NCBI GenBank assembly: GCA_030248295.1
Contig: JASANH010000243.1
Coordinates: 272,636-336,635, forward strand
DNA from: Mesodorylaimus sp. YZB2_4
Lineage: Eukaryota; Nematoda; Enoplea; Dorylaimida; Dorylaimidae
Length of the DNA stretch: 64,000 bases
Direction: 5' to 3'
In this document: positions 1 through 21,279 of the stretch, in pieces
Position numbering within the stretch: position 1 is the first letter of the stretch
Layout: every line of letters begins with the position of its first letter
The notes under the pieces: generated by a model
Told to the model about the DNA's origin: nothing
Seen by the model: only the letters and a program-made list of their open reading frames with translations
Database searches by the model: none
Made by a program: the position numbers and the translations under genes

Positions 1-1109
1 CGCGTCCCACGAACAAATACCGCGGCGGAATGCTACAGTCAACTCTGCAGCTGGAAGTATAGTTCGATGCGATGCGTCAAATAAGCTTGCGATGCGACGT
101 TTTAGGCACCTTTTTACATCGTCAGGACCCAAAGGCCGCCCCCCCCCCTCCCCCCCCCACACCTCGGGCTGTAGTCTGTAAGTTTTAACATAAGATTCGT
201 TACCGTACTTAATTTCGCAAAACCTTTCAAAAAAGGCAAATCTTGTGAGCCGAGTGCGAACTTCTCCACTCGTGCGCTCGTGCTTTTAATATCCCCAAAT
301 GGATATGCCACAGTTTTATTGACAGCGAAATACTGTTCCTCGGGTGGAGTTTCTGACAAAATAGACCATTGGTGTCCCCTCCAGGGTAAGTCCATCGAAC
401 AAGGGGGTCATGCGTGTATTAATCCTTATCGTGTATTAATCCTTATCACACACACGCTGCATCTTATGTATGTCTAAGGTGTCATCTGATCACTACACAG
501 GGGTCACCAAACGTCAATCCAGTATTGTCATCTTGTGCATCGCACGCTCATCGCCGATAGGGTACGGGGTCATGGCAACTTTCTCGTTCGCTCCAGTGGG
601 TGCTGAGGCCAAGAGTCTTATTAGCTCCAAAGGAATTGGAGAAAATGAATTAATAACAGCCAAAATGAGCTCCTAGGGCAAAGAAAAGTAAAGGCTTGGG
701 CGAGTCAGACACGGTTCTTTCTTTTGCAAACAACTGCTGTCATGGCACCGTTACAATAGATTACATCGTTAGATGCCTAGGGAATTGGTGGAGCCCATTT
801 GTTAAAAACATCCTTGACCTTTTACAGCACGTTTGGTCTCGTTCCCTTGTCAAACGACACGTCTAGTGAGCCGTGCAGCGCATGGGAGCTCCTTCTAGGC
901 TACATTTTCCAATACATCTGATAATAACGCCCGAAGGAAGACTTGCGAAAGATAAATGAGCTAATGTAGGTGAGTAAAATCCCGTTGGTTTTCTGTTTAG
1001 CAAGTCCATGAAAACCTGAGACACGCAGATTCCTTTTTCCATTGCTGGCAGCCGATTTTCATGATTCTTTTCTTGTTTTAGACCAAAAAAATTATTGATT
1101 TCCGTGATC
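1..1109. other. 5' flank of the DEG/ENaC channel gene, no gene seen
   Basis: I see no convincing coding exon here. The short open frames have no recognisable domain and no consistent splice sites. A C-rich homopolymer stretch lies at about 139-161. The segment presumably holds the promoter or 5' UTR of the channel gene starting at 1110, but I could not pick out a specific promoter element. Confidence 0.5.
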
Positions 1110-4100
1110 ATGGATGATCTGAAGGCTGACTTTTCGCAGTCTTCTCTTCATTCAATATTTTCACCTGGGTTTGCCACAAGAACATCGGCAAAAGTGGCCT
1201 GGGCTCTTGCCTTTTTTGCCTGCCTGACAGTATTCGTTACTTTTGTTGTCCAGTCGACACTGTTCTTCTTCACGTACCCTGTCGGAACGTCAACCAAAGT
1301 AAGCCATGAGTCTGCGTGTTGTTTGTTGTGAAAGGACAGAGAAAAAAGTTTCAGATCGAAAATGGTCCATTGGAATTCCCATCTGTGTCCGCGTGCAACT
1401 TGAATCCGTACAAGGTCTCTGCTCTGAAGCAGAAAGCACCCAACGTTTATAGAGAGGTAAGTTATTTCGTATTCATATGTTAGTTACATTCACTCTGTTC
1501 GAGATCTGTTCAAATCCTATGTCGAAACCATATTTGCACTGCATTGGCTGGCTTCAGTAGAGTTTATACAATACAATCATGCGCTCTGTGCACCAGCAAC
1601 TCTGTTGGCCTTTTCTAAATCTTTCCGTTTTTCAAAGGTTCTAACTAGCTCGAGTCAAACAGTGAACAGAGAACGGTAGGAGACAAGACAGAGAGGCTTT
1701 TGCACAGATGCAATCAGTCCACATGACTAGACTCCTGCATTCTGTTTCCATCGTCACCGCACTACACTCTCAACTTTGCACTCACGCTGTAGCAAACGGA
1801 CAGGAGTGGTTTGCTGGACAGTGTGCAGTAAAAACAGTCTCCCCACCCCGAAACAATCACATCCTCTCATGAAGGCAAACAAACATTGATTTTGCGCTAA
1901 AAAACTCTGGATGACGTTTGCTTTTACAGCTTCAACAATACAGCGCACAAATCATCGCGAAAAACAAGTCGTCTCGAAAAAAGCGACAGATTGAACATGC
2001 AGTCCGAAATATAACAGAAGAGCGAAGTTCGCAAAACTCCGCAGCCGTACCCATCGAGGTCATTGAGAATGAAAGAGCCTTGGCGAACACAGAAACATTT
2101 TGGCTTGAAACTGAGGGAAACATCCGACGTCGCCGATCGATATCTGCTAGTCAAGGTATGACATGTAATACCCGTTTGTTACAAAGGCCGACTGCAAGAC
2201 GCCAACTACTTGGCTATGTCATTGGCTCCCCAAACTACAGTATAGGGTCGTAGCAAAAGGAAGCTGTATGTTTTACTGATATACAGTCGTCTCCGCTTAA
2301 TTAATGTGTTTCGCCAGGGAATGAGACTGAAGGTGGCTATGATTGTAATACTGTACAAGTACAGTAGATATTATTCCGCTCTCCGTCCCTTAAAATTATC
2401 TCACAGCTCATGTCTTGCAGATGTGCCAGACAATGTTGGCAAGGTATTTTACACCGCATTTGCGCCAAATCCATACAATTGCACAAGAGAGCTAGCGTTA
2501 GCGACCACATACGCCACTCCATTCAACGTGACTATCACGACCCGAGACAACAGTTTTACATCGGTGACAAAAATCGATAGCTCGAAAGTCTACATTGTCA
2601 AATTTACGTCTGAGTCATCAGTGGGCATAAAACTGGTAGCCGATTACGACTTCATGGTTTACAGTATGTTGTATGAGAAGAGTGGTTCGGCGGAAGGCTT
2701 CCTGGTTCTGCCAGTTGATGTACTCGGCACAGAGTACATTGTAACTGGCATCGATAAATACAGGGACAACAACATCCTGATTGTGGCCACTCAAATCGGA
2801 ACATCGATATCAGTGTCTGGCGGCCTCAATGGAAGCTTCTTGGCGAACGAGAGAGATGTAGTTGATTTGAGGAATCAGACTGATCTCACAGGAACAAGAA
2901 TAACATCGAATTATCCTGTAGCAGTCATTATTAGCTACGGATGTCTCTACTTTCCTGCCGGCTGCAATTGGTGTGATCATGCGGTTGAACAAGTAGGTCT
3001 TGTGCAATGTGCTGAACCCTTAGGATGATAAGATCTCCGAATATGTCATAAAAATTTGACTGAACTTTTTTCTTATCCTGTCAGCTTACACCAACAATCA
3101 AATGGGGCATGCGGTTCGTGCTGTCTCCATTCCAAGCAACGTGCACGTCAACTCCGACTTGCTGCAAGAACGCAACGTATTGCGCGCAGTGCTACGAATT
3201 CTTCAAGGTTGTTGCTTACACTGACGGCACAGTTGTGAACAGGATTGGAACGTTTTCCACGGAAACTTTCACTCTGAACACTCGCGAATGGCGGATGGTC
3301 TTGACGAGGCAAGGCGAATATTCGTACCTATCTGCGAACAAACCATTGCAAATCGTCCAGATTATGACTGGAACGTTTTATATTGATCCAGGTATACTTT
3401 GCTGTGTACAAGTACAGTGGCTTGGAATAGGGCTTCACAGCACAAAGCTTCGAATTTGAAATTCCCGCTTAGGCTGCTTATGACAATACCTACATAAAGG
3501 ATACATATGACAATACCGGATAGAGCAGATCTTTGCGCGATCTTATGCAAATTTTGAATGAGGCGGCAAAGATCAATTTTTATTACTAAATTTATCGAGG
3601 AGGGATTATTAAGTGAATTTTCAAATACATACGCTCGCGATGATCTCAATTATTAATTTGGATCGCTAGATCAAATACTTTAGATCTGCTCACCAATCTG
3701 CTGTAGATCCGTGATCAGATTGTCATAAGCAAACTCCCTAACATAATTGCGCTGCTCAAATCTTTGCTGACACTGAAATAATCTATGGGGTATGGACACA
3801 GAGATGTCATCATTAGAGTGCTCTGCATCACTCATATTTTTATTTGCATGGGGCTCGTGACTTTCTTTGCACTAGGGTGTGTGGACGGGACCTTGAGTCA
3901 TGGCCTGAGCTATTGCGCCAGCTTTTGATCACACATCCAAATTCAAAGGTTTTAACAATAAGGGCATGACGCCAGCCATTTTTCACGCCTGATTTATCTG
4001 GGCACAAACTTTGCTTTTTCTCTTGCCATGATACTGTGGAAGAATAAGCCTCATGAGTAACTCATTAAATCTCAGCTCGATATCCCGAGCCTCATCGTGA

Positions 4101-7100
4101 TTGATAAAGCTATTCATCAACGAAACGTAAATTGCTGTGAATTTTGCGTGATCCAATTCTTGAAGCCCAGCTGCGGGGAAACTCAACGAACTGATGGCTA
4201 GACGATTGTCTGAAGAACAGCAACCAATCAGTTCGCTTAGGATACCAATTTATCTGAATCAGACTGGATTCGGCAATCGATCGAATCCACCTAAATTGCG
4301 ACCACCGATCCGACCGACCGATCGGATCCACCTAAACATACACACATATACAAAAAGCATACGGTGTCTGAATTTTCTGTGCAAAAGTTTTTCTTTCTCG
4401 TTCAAGGGAATGGATCCCTATCAAGCGATCCATCTTTGCTGATGATACCTCCAACTGACGGATTCACCAACATTTACCACATTGTTTCTTGCAACAAAAA
4501 GTTCACCGACCACTACCTCAGACTCGCGATTGACACAAGCAAGGCGACAGGGCTCCTGTTAAATGGACTGCCTTTCCTTGGTCTGACTCCCGCAAATCCT
4601 GTCCCAAACACAACCCTGAGCGTTTACCAGTACCGGATCCCATGCTCTGGCGTGTCCGAGTCCTTTGTCATATCACACAACGATGTCGACGTCCTCTTTG
4701 GGGTCACAGCGTACGGCTTTGGGGACGACATCAGCTACGCTTACGTGGCTGGAATGCGTTTGGGTGATGGCTCATTCTTTTGCACGCCTGTTGCCGACTC
4801 TGATCCACCTGATGGGCTCGACAACGACTGTGATGGCTGGGTGGATGAAGAAAAACGCAACTTTATCGATGATGACAATGATGGCAGAATCGACGAGGAC
4901 CTTGCAGCAGTGATTCCAGTCATTAGCATCAACAATTCACTGATCACAACTTGCGATCTCATCACTATCCCACCTCCCGTCAACAATTCAGAGCCTGATC
5001 TGGCCGAGGCGTACGGCGATCCAAGATGCACCCCGTTCAACCTAACGTACAAGGACATCAGTGACAACCAGTCCAACTGCTCGACAGTCATCAGCCGCAT
5101 GTGGCTACTAATCGATGACTGTGGCAATGTTGCAGACAACGTCACCCAGGTGATCACACTGATACCACAAATGGACAACTACACAGCGCCTGCCCAAGCC
5201 TACTTAAACACAACAGCGGACTTAGCCAACATGAATGCCACGGGGATACCGAGTGTAGTGGCGGCTTGCGACTTGATTACGGGCGGAACGATCGTGCAGC
5301 CGTGGACAAACACCTACACTGACGTATTTGTAAATGCCACTTATGTCAATCGCACGTGGACAGTGAAACCAATGTGCTCAAACGTGACCACCGAATTGCA
5401 TCAGGATATCTTCATCAGTAAGCAGAGTACATTTCACACAGTCGCCTCTTTTCGTGCTGACTTGGTTATGGTTTTTAGAAATGGAGACGACGACCTCGAG
5501 TACAACCACGTCAACAGCTACAACGACCACCGTTGCAACTACTACAACTACGTCCTCCACCACCTCCACTGTCACAACCACGACAACAGAGGCCACAACG
5601 GTCTTATCGTCAGTCACACCTGTCAGCACGAGCACAGCACCAACCACAGCACCAACCACAGCACCAACCACAGCACCAACCACAGCACCAACCACTATTA
5701 CAACAAGTACAAGCGTGCCAATAGCAGCGCCCACCACGTCTGACGGCGCGATCTCTACAACAACTATGCTGACAAGTGCGCAAACCTCACCAATTAGCGC
5801 AAGCGCAGGATCAACCACTGTTCTGACAAAGACAAGTGCGCCACCAACAACAGGGCCCACAACATTCGCCAACACGAGCACGACATCAACAACTGTGATG
5901 ACACGTACGAGTGCGCAAACCTCGGCCTTTGACTCAAACACAACACCAACCATTTTTTCGACCAGTACGAGTGCGACAGCGGCATTCACATCTATAAGCA
6001 CAAGCTTTGCACAAACTACTGAGTCGAGAATTATGAGCGCACAAACCTCGTCTGTTGGCTCTAGCTCCGCATCAGTCATTTCTGGTGCAGGCAGTACTAG
6101 CTCATTATCGCCCTTCAAATCCTCGAGCACAGCCACGAGTACATCCAGTCAAAGCACAAGTGCCTCTCTGATGACATTTGCATCAACAGACACTGGTAGC
6201 GACACAACAGCTTCGACAGAAACAACCTACAGCAGCCCCGTGTCAGTCGAACAGTCTAGTTCATCGATGGCCGCATCCATCACCGCCTCAGAGAACACGT
6301 TCACAACCTCCAGCAACAGTGCCGCATCAATATCAGGCGCAGTCACATCTACTTCATCGACACTTTCAAATAGTGTCGTTTTCACAACCATATCCACAGT
6401 CCCTAGGTCATCGAGTGAGCCAAGTACCACGAGCAGTACAGCCATGCTAGCTTCGAGTGCAATGCAGAGCGGCAGCACTGTTTCTTTCCAAACCTTCCAA
6501 CCAGCTTCTGCAAATTCTACAATCATGACATCATCGCTACCACTCAATAGCCATTATTCAAAGCAAGCCATTACAAGCACTCCACGGTCAACTGATCCGG
6601 CATCGCAGACCATCGCAACTTCCACACCGACTAAACCCACGGTCCCGCTATCTAGTGCGAGCAGTGCACACTTCACGTCTTCTCCCGCTTCCTCAGCAAC
6701 CTCCTCTCCATTTACCGGATCGTCGGGTGCTACTGTGTCAAATCCATTGTCAGCAGCGACTTCGAAAGGCTTCAGTGCAGCTGTTACTTCAGAGGCTCCC
6801 ACATCGAGATCCAGTATAACCATCAAAATCACGTCGGAATCAGCTATACTCTCTGCGACAACCTCAAAGTCACAAGCAGCATCTCCTCAAATCATCAAAT
6901 CCACAAGCGACAGCTTATCAACAATCATAACCACTTATGCTCAAAAATCATCCCCGTCATCATCATCAAAAGCTTACAGCAGCAGTGCAGCCAGTACAGT
7001 GTTCGCAGATAAAACCACAGTTAGCTCAGCAACGTCCACACCTCTAGAACGACTTGCCAGTAGCTCAGCCGCAGTGCCGACAACGCGGCTGCAAACTGCT

Positions 7101-10100
7101 AGCTTCTCATCACTCACCTCAACGCACAGCCAGTCTGTTTCAAGTACGCCGTCCACCACGCAACTAACCAAGCAAACTGCATTACCGTCCGCTGAGACCA
7201 CACATATTCCATCATCTATTGAGAGCAAAAAGCAAACAACATCAAATGCTGACTCAAATTTTATGAGCAATGCAGTGCACACATCCAGCGCGGCCAACTT
7301 ACCCAGTAGTAGCAGCCCCGAGACGATGGTTTCACTGACAAGCCTTCGGTCAAGTCTTCACGACACAGGAACAACTAGCACATGGCCAGCAGCGTCGACA
7401 TCGGGAGAAAGTAGCAGCCCTCAAACACTTCTAGCCAGCAATTTTGAGTCAGCAAGCAAACCATCTAGCGTGTCGGCAATGCTCAGCAGCTCCTCATTTC
7501 CAAGGTCTGTTCTTTCAACAGCATCGCTGTTCAGTTTGGCCTATCCAACAACTGATCGTGATACTACCACGTGCCCATTTACACACTTCCTGTCAACAGT
7601 CAGCGCCATAAGCTTGCCGCTCAGTCAATTGCACTTTCCAACGTCTACATTCAAAACACCAAGGCGCAAAACACATCCAACAGTGGCAGTTCTGCAAGCA
7701 GAGGATGGACGAGCAGTGTCAACACTAGCTGTGGAGTCCAGTATGAATCCCACAACCCCGCAAAGCACCAGAGGGGAGCAAACAGAAAACCTTGGGGCAG
7801 CCACGACTGGTCCTGTTTTCACAACTGAAGAGTCGCCTGTCCTTGAACCATTCTCAACCGACATAGCGTCATCAGTTCCATCAGAGAGTCCAACAACGAT
7901 CAAGCTAGGCATAAAGAGAATGCGCACACCAGGAACCAATGTGCAGCCACAAATCTTCGCTGGAACTGCTAAGTCGACCACAATCGGCCGGAGCGCTCCA
8001 ACTGATACGAATGAGCAGACTAGCATAACGACAGTTTCCTTACCATCAACTCAGCCGCTCAGCACAGATGAGCTAATAGCTATAAGCGACTACGATGAAG
8101 CTGTGGGTTTGAATATTGATGTCGAAAGCTTGACCGACCGAGCAACCTCATTTGAGCATCCATCGTCTCTGCCAGCAAACGTTGTTGGGCTTACTTTTTC
8201 AAATCAAGAACAGACATCAGCTCATTCAACTAGAAAACTTGGTGTCATGAGAAAGGCAACTCCAGGATTCATGCTTAACTTAGTCGACGAGGCCCAAATT
8301 ACAAACTTCGAGAGGATAGGAAGCACAGTTCCTGCTCTGCAATCTCTGCTGGACTCTTCGATCAGCGCCAATCAAAGTTATGAGACAGCGCAGGCACAGG
8401 CAGCTCTTCTGTCAGACGCTGACTCGACCAGAGCTGTTGGAAATGCTGGTTTTCTGCATGAAGGTGAGGCTCCCAACACCAGCTTTCCTCATAATCCCTC
8501 GACGTCGCCACAGGTAGATTTGGTGACATCGACCTCACCCAAACCCCCCACCGGATCTGCTGGGACATTTGAATCAACAGTCCCGCATATTAGAACCACA
8601 CCTGCGCCCACCCTCACTGCACTTGTAGACACCAAATCAACTTTATCTTCCCGAACATCTGCTGGAGATATTTCACCAGGCAAAACAGAACCTTTTGAGC
8701 CTCCACCTGTCTTTGCGACTTCTGCAGTAACCAAACTTTCAAGCTCCCATTCAATCCTTCAAACGAAACAGCAAGTGCAGAGCTTATTTGATATTTTCGC
8801 ACCGAGTGGCACTGTGCTATTCGGTCTAGAGGAAGCTACAAGTGCAATAATTGACCCAAAAGCTAAATTAACTGGGGCCGAGCAAGAGATGTCGGCGTTC
8901 TCAAACCCACTATACACCGACAGTGATGTCACACCCCTTTCCACATCGCCAGGCACACGGAGGTCCAGATCCGCCATTCGTCACAGCTCAAGCACAAGAT
9001 CAATTTATAACGATGTCGACACTTCCAGCACAGGAGGGACAAAAGCAGCAAGTTCACAGGCCATGAAATTAGGAGCATCAAGGCCAATAATCACGCCTTA
9101 TACTCAGTTATCCGAACTGACTGCGCTGTCATCAGGGCCTGATGTGCCTTCCGCAGCCCCGACTTTCAAGTCAAACACCATCATCCACCGCAGGCTCACA
9201 GTGCAGCCGAATGCAGAAAGGTTCTCAGCGCATGTTTCTAATAGTGCACCATACATGTCTACAGAAGGGCTTCTTTCCTCAGTTGGTACATCGAACCAGC
9301 CGATAGAACTGCCATGGACACCTCGAATGAAATATACCTACTCGAGTGCACCACTTATTGCCGCTGCACTAGCAAACCAATACAGCAACATCGTATCAGT
9401 GAAAACAACAACTTCACTCTCTCCCGCGTACCTCCTCCCTGGACAGCCATTGCTTAGGCGGCCCGTTAAAGGACGCACTTTATTTTTTGCCATTGAAACA
9501 TCCAACCCGCCTGATCTTATTCCAACTGTTCCTCCGAGCCCACGCAAACTCCCTGTTCTTTTCTCTGCCGCAACTAGCCTTTCCGATGCATCTGGACAGT
9601 CTAAGCCAGACAATGAGTTGCAAGGCATGAAAGCTATGAGCCCTCGTGTAACAGATTCAATCCAATTAGTTTCAAATGACACACACAAAAATGACCCTAT
9701 GATCAGCAATGCTGCTCTGAACCCCACACCTGAAGAGACAGAGCAAAAAGAACCCAGCAGTCAAAATAGAGGCATCCCAGGAGCCGCCAGTATTGATCAA
9801 AGCGCAGGTCCAACAGCAACTGCAAAGACTGATTCCAGTATTTATGCCGATTATTCCAAGCCAAAAGACACAGATCCAGAAGATCCCGACCAACAGAACC
9901 AGGGATCAGCAACTACAGTCGCATTGCAACAAATGGCGCCATCAATCGTGAATGCGTCGTTGCCCATACTTGCTGCAACCATGACCCAGCCAGATTACCT
10001 GACTCAAAGCGAGGCCGCACCAGCTTTCGATGCAAGTATTGACGAGGGCAAACTGCTGATTTCTAAGCAACAGCCTTCGACCCGAAACTTTGGCATCAAC

Positions 10101-11838
10101 GACCAGGTGCCAGAAGATCGAGCGAAAGAACGTCGGACGACAGACGGAGATCCTAACATACCTGACATTGCGGACGAAACTAGAGAGCTTACCGGCAATT
10201 TTGGCGAGGACGACTTCAATCTGACGATTAGTGTAAGTTTATAAACTTCTTAACCACTGCTTTCAAAAAGTATCAGCTTCCAAGCTGCGCATTCTATGGC
10301 TTCTTGTTTTCTCAGGCGGACGACATGGACACATTGGCATGGGCGAGCCAGATGCAAGATGCACTGGCCTACTTTATGAAATCTGACGACCCCGACAGCA
10401 CAATAGCATCACTGCTTGGATACCAGCTCGACGAGTTCATCTTCTGGTGTCGATACGCGGGGCAGAAATGCGCGCTGTCCAAGTAAGGTTGCCATCCTCC
10501 TCTAGCTGCCAGCCATAATTCTGCTCTGTTGAGCAGGGAAGTCAAAATGTTTTCTGACGCAAACTACGGAAATTGCTTCACCTTCAACTGGATTCCGCAA
10601 TCACATTTCGCAAGTCGAGCTGGCCAAAGGCTCGGTCTGAGAATCATCTTCAACACACCCTCCGACGATTACTTGCCCTTCACGTTGCCAACGGGCTTTG
10701 CATTGGCCTTTCATGAAGCGGATGAAGAACCCATGATCCAGTCTCTCGGAATCAAAGGCTCTCCTGGAGTGCACTATATTTATGCAGTGTCAAAAGTAAA
10801 TGTTACACAGAATAACCAGGCCGACGTGACGGGCGACGGGCGACGGGCGATCTGAATTCTGATCTGATCATCCTTTCAGATGACAGTGTCCCGTGCCGGC
10901 GATCCATATTCTCCCTGCATAAATAGCCAAGGCGATTCAGAGAACTATTACGTAAACAAGTCCTATTCGGTCGAGGTGAGCTGAAAAGTTTGTTGATCAC
11001 TTCGCCTGTGACGATGGTTTTTTAATCCCAGACATGCCTGGCTACTTGTTATCAGAGAACTGTCATCATACACTGCGCATGCGGGGATCCTCGCTATCCC
11101 TTGCCCGCTGGTCACTCCTATTGCAATATCTCTCAAAGTAGGTTTTTTTCTCGCTTCGACAACTGACGTTACAGTAAATTCATGTTCTGCATGGTTACAG
11201 AGTCATGTGTCGACCAAATGGCAGCAAACGCGTCCGATTACATGACGGTTCATCGATGTGGATGCAAGTCGGCGTGCAGGTGCCGCTAAGGTTTTTAAAG
11301 ATGTTTCGAGAAATCAAATCCTGCAATTTTAGCAGCACTCATTTCGAATTCGTGCAAACCAGAGCTTTATGGCCAACAGATGGTTTCACAGTATGTTTAA
11401 TATTGACAGCTTTTAGAAATCTGTGACGACATTCTTCGTTTTTTCAGCCTCCTAAATGCGAAGGCAAAGTGTTGTCGGACCTTGACGAGTGCAAGAATAG
11501 TTTCAGGTAAGCTGTTGTGCTGATCAGCCATCGACTCAGTTTTATCGCCTGCATCTGCTTTCAGAGCAAATTTTAGTCGAGTGGACATTTACTTCAGTTC
11601 AATGGTTGGCACAGGCTTGGAGGAATATGCTGAATATACGGTACTGTAGTCACATCCATCCAGTGTGGCCTATTTGGGGAATAAGGTGCTTTTGTTTCAG
11701 ATAGCAAATATTGCCTCCGACCTTTTCGCCAATTTCGGATTTTGGCTGGGCTGCTGTGCCATTTCTGTTATCGAATTGGTTGTCTTCCCTGCCGTGGCCT
11801 CATTCAAAGCCATATTTACAACATTGCAAAAGAAGTAG
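1110..11838 (+). CDS. Giant DEG/ENaC (ASC) channel with IgGFc-binding-type and mucin-like ectodomain
   Basis: Proposed exons: 1110-1298, 1355-1456, 1930-2155, 2421-2992, 3085-3391, 4407-5417, 5479-10232, 10316-10482, 10537-10795, 10880-10975, 11032-11137, 11201-11279, 11333-11390, 11448-11506, 11565-11640, 11701-11838. All phases agree and sum to 8,199 nt (2,732 aa), several times the usual family length. Seen: TM1 about residues 29-54, then YPV and the family motif FPSVSACNLNPYK; RKKR (113-116) and RRRR (163-166); an IgGFc-binding-type region (about 173-700) with the motif LTPTIKWG; an acidic DNDCDGWVDEE / DDDNDGRIDED segment near 600-630; one 4.75-kb Ser/Thr/Pro-rich exon (about 803-2387); then the DEG/ENaC core with GNCFTFN, paired Cys motifs, WP and TM2. 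Known: the family forms trimeric cation channels opened by protons, peptides or force. Inferred: the extra domains replace or extend the finger region, making a mucin-tethered channel. Oddities: the N-terminal HG motif reads HS (14-15) and the TM2 filter reads GCC (2704-2706). The donor at 11280 is weak. Confidence 0.88.
5479..10232 (+). other. Single mucin-like exon of the channel gene
   Basis: This uninterrupted 4,754-nt exon encodes about 1,584 residues dominated by Ser and Thr, most densely in its first half. Such composition is typical of heavily O-glycosylated stalks. It joins in phase to exon 6 (donor 5418, acceptor ending 5478) and to the channel-core exon at 10316. The later half is less biased but still rich in S, T and P. 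No Cys-bearing fold is apparent within it. The valine-rich frames on the opposite strand here are shadows of the repeats. Confidence 0.85.
5634..5693 (+). repeat. 12-bp tandem repeat, five units, encoding TAPT
   Basis: The unit ACAGCACCAACC is repeated five times without error and encodes Thr-Ala-Pro-Thr in the mucin-like exon. A perfect coding minisatellite like this is a likely site of length variation among individuals. Confidence 0.95.
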
Positions 11839-12765
11839 GACAAGGAAAATAATGCATGTCGAGAATGTGGCAAAACCTGACCCGCCTGCTATAAAAATCC
11901 AAAGTTTGGATTTTAGGAAAAACTGTCATAATGGTGTCATATTATTTAACGCTATCAAACTATGCGTGGATTTGTTGCCTTCGCAGTTTTGAGCTTTTCA
12001 AAATGTGTTGGCCAAAAGTGGCTTGGATAAGAATGTATGTTGGACTCAAGAACAGCGAGATCCATTGCAAAGCTTCATCAGGCAACGTGGCTTAAAAATT
12101 GGAGTGCAAAGTTTGAAATCCCAGACACGTGCGGGTAAACCTAAACTTTTTTTCTGGGCTTTTTATGGCCCGTGAACACATAATATGATGTTATAGTCCT
12201 CAAGTGTTTGACCATGTTGAGCTTACCATTTTTCCCTTAGCTGCAAACTGGTGGTGATGGAGTATTTTGAACGACATTGCTGGTGTCTAACTAAACTGTT
12301 CTTTAAAAAATGTTTTTGATCTCTCCTGCGCAAGCTTAACTTAACACACATTACACGCACTAGGATAGTACACAGGTGCATAGAATTCATGACGAAGGAC
12401 TTATTCTGCCAGCAACACATGAAGAAACAGAAACATAATGAAAACCATGAACCCAGAGCGGGAGTCCAACCTGCACCCAACACATGGATGTTCCAAACGA
12501 GATCAACCTCGTGTAGTATACAGCATCCATGCAGAGCATGCCATCAATGTACAACATATGTCGTCAAAGGATGTTACTAAAAAAATTTATTTGAACCTTT
12601 TGCATTTCTTTAAAATCTAGCAACTACAGTATTTAGGACCAATTCATGGCACGCAGACAAATGGCAGTGAAATAATAAAAATTGTAGCGTGATTCAACCA
12701 TTCTCCGAGAAACGGACTAAAGTAAATCAATTTCTACATAGTTGCACTTGATGGCAGCACGATGA
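11839..12765. other. Spacer between convergent channel and collagen genes
   Basis: The two genes point at each other here, so the spacer should hold both 3' UTRs. On the minus strand an AATAAA hexamer (TTTATT at 12586-12591) lies about 175 nt past the collagen stop and is a reasonable poly(A) signal. A possible fragment of a tRNA-derived repeat lies around 12440-12560. No gene is seen. Confidence 0.5.

Positions 12766-21279
<8,514 letters not shown>

Noticed and set aside
5378-6136. Val-rich 252-codon minus-strand open frame
   Set aside because: It is the reverse-strand shadow of the Thr/Ser-rich coding exon, which has matching splice phases on the plus strand.
11280-11332. Frameshift in the channel gene after CGCKSACR
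   Set aside because: A 53-nt intron (GTGCCG...TTTTAG) restores phase and gives the family pattern C-x-C-x3-C ... WP, fitting other introns of this size.
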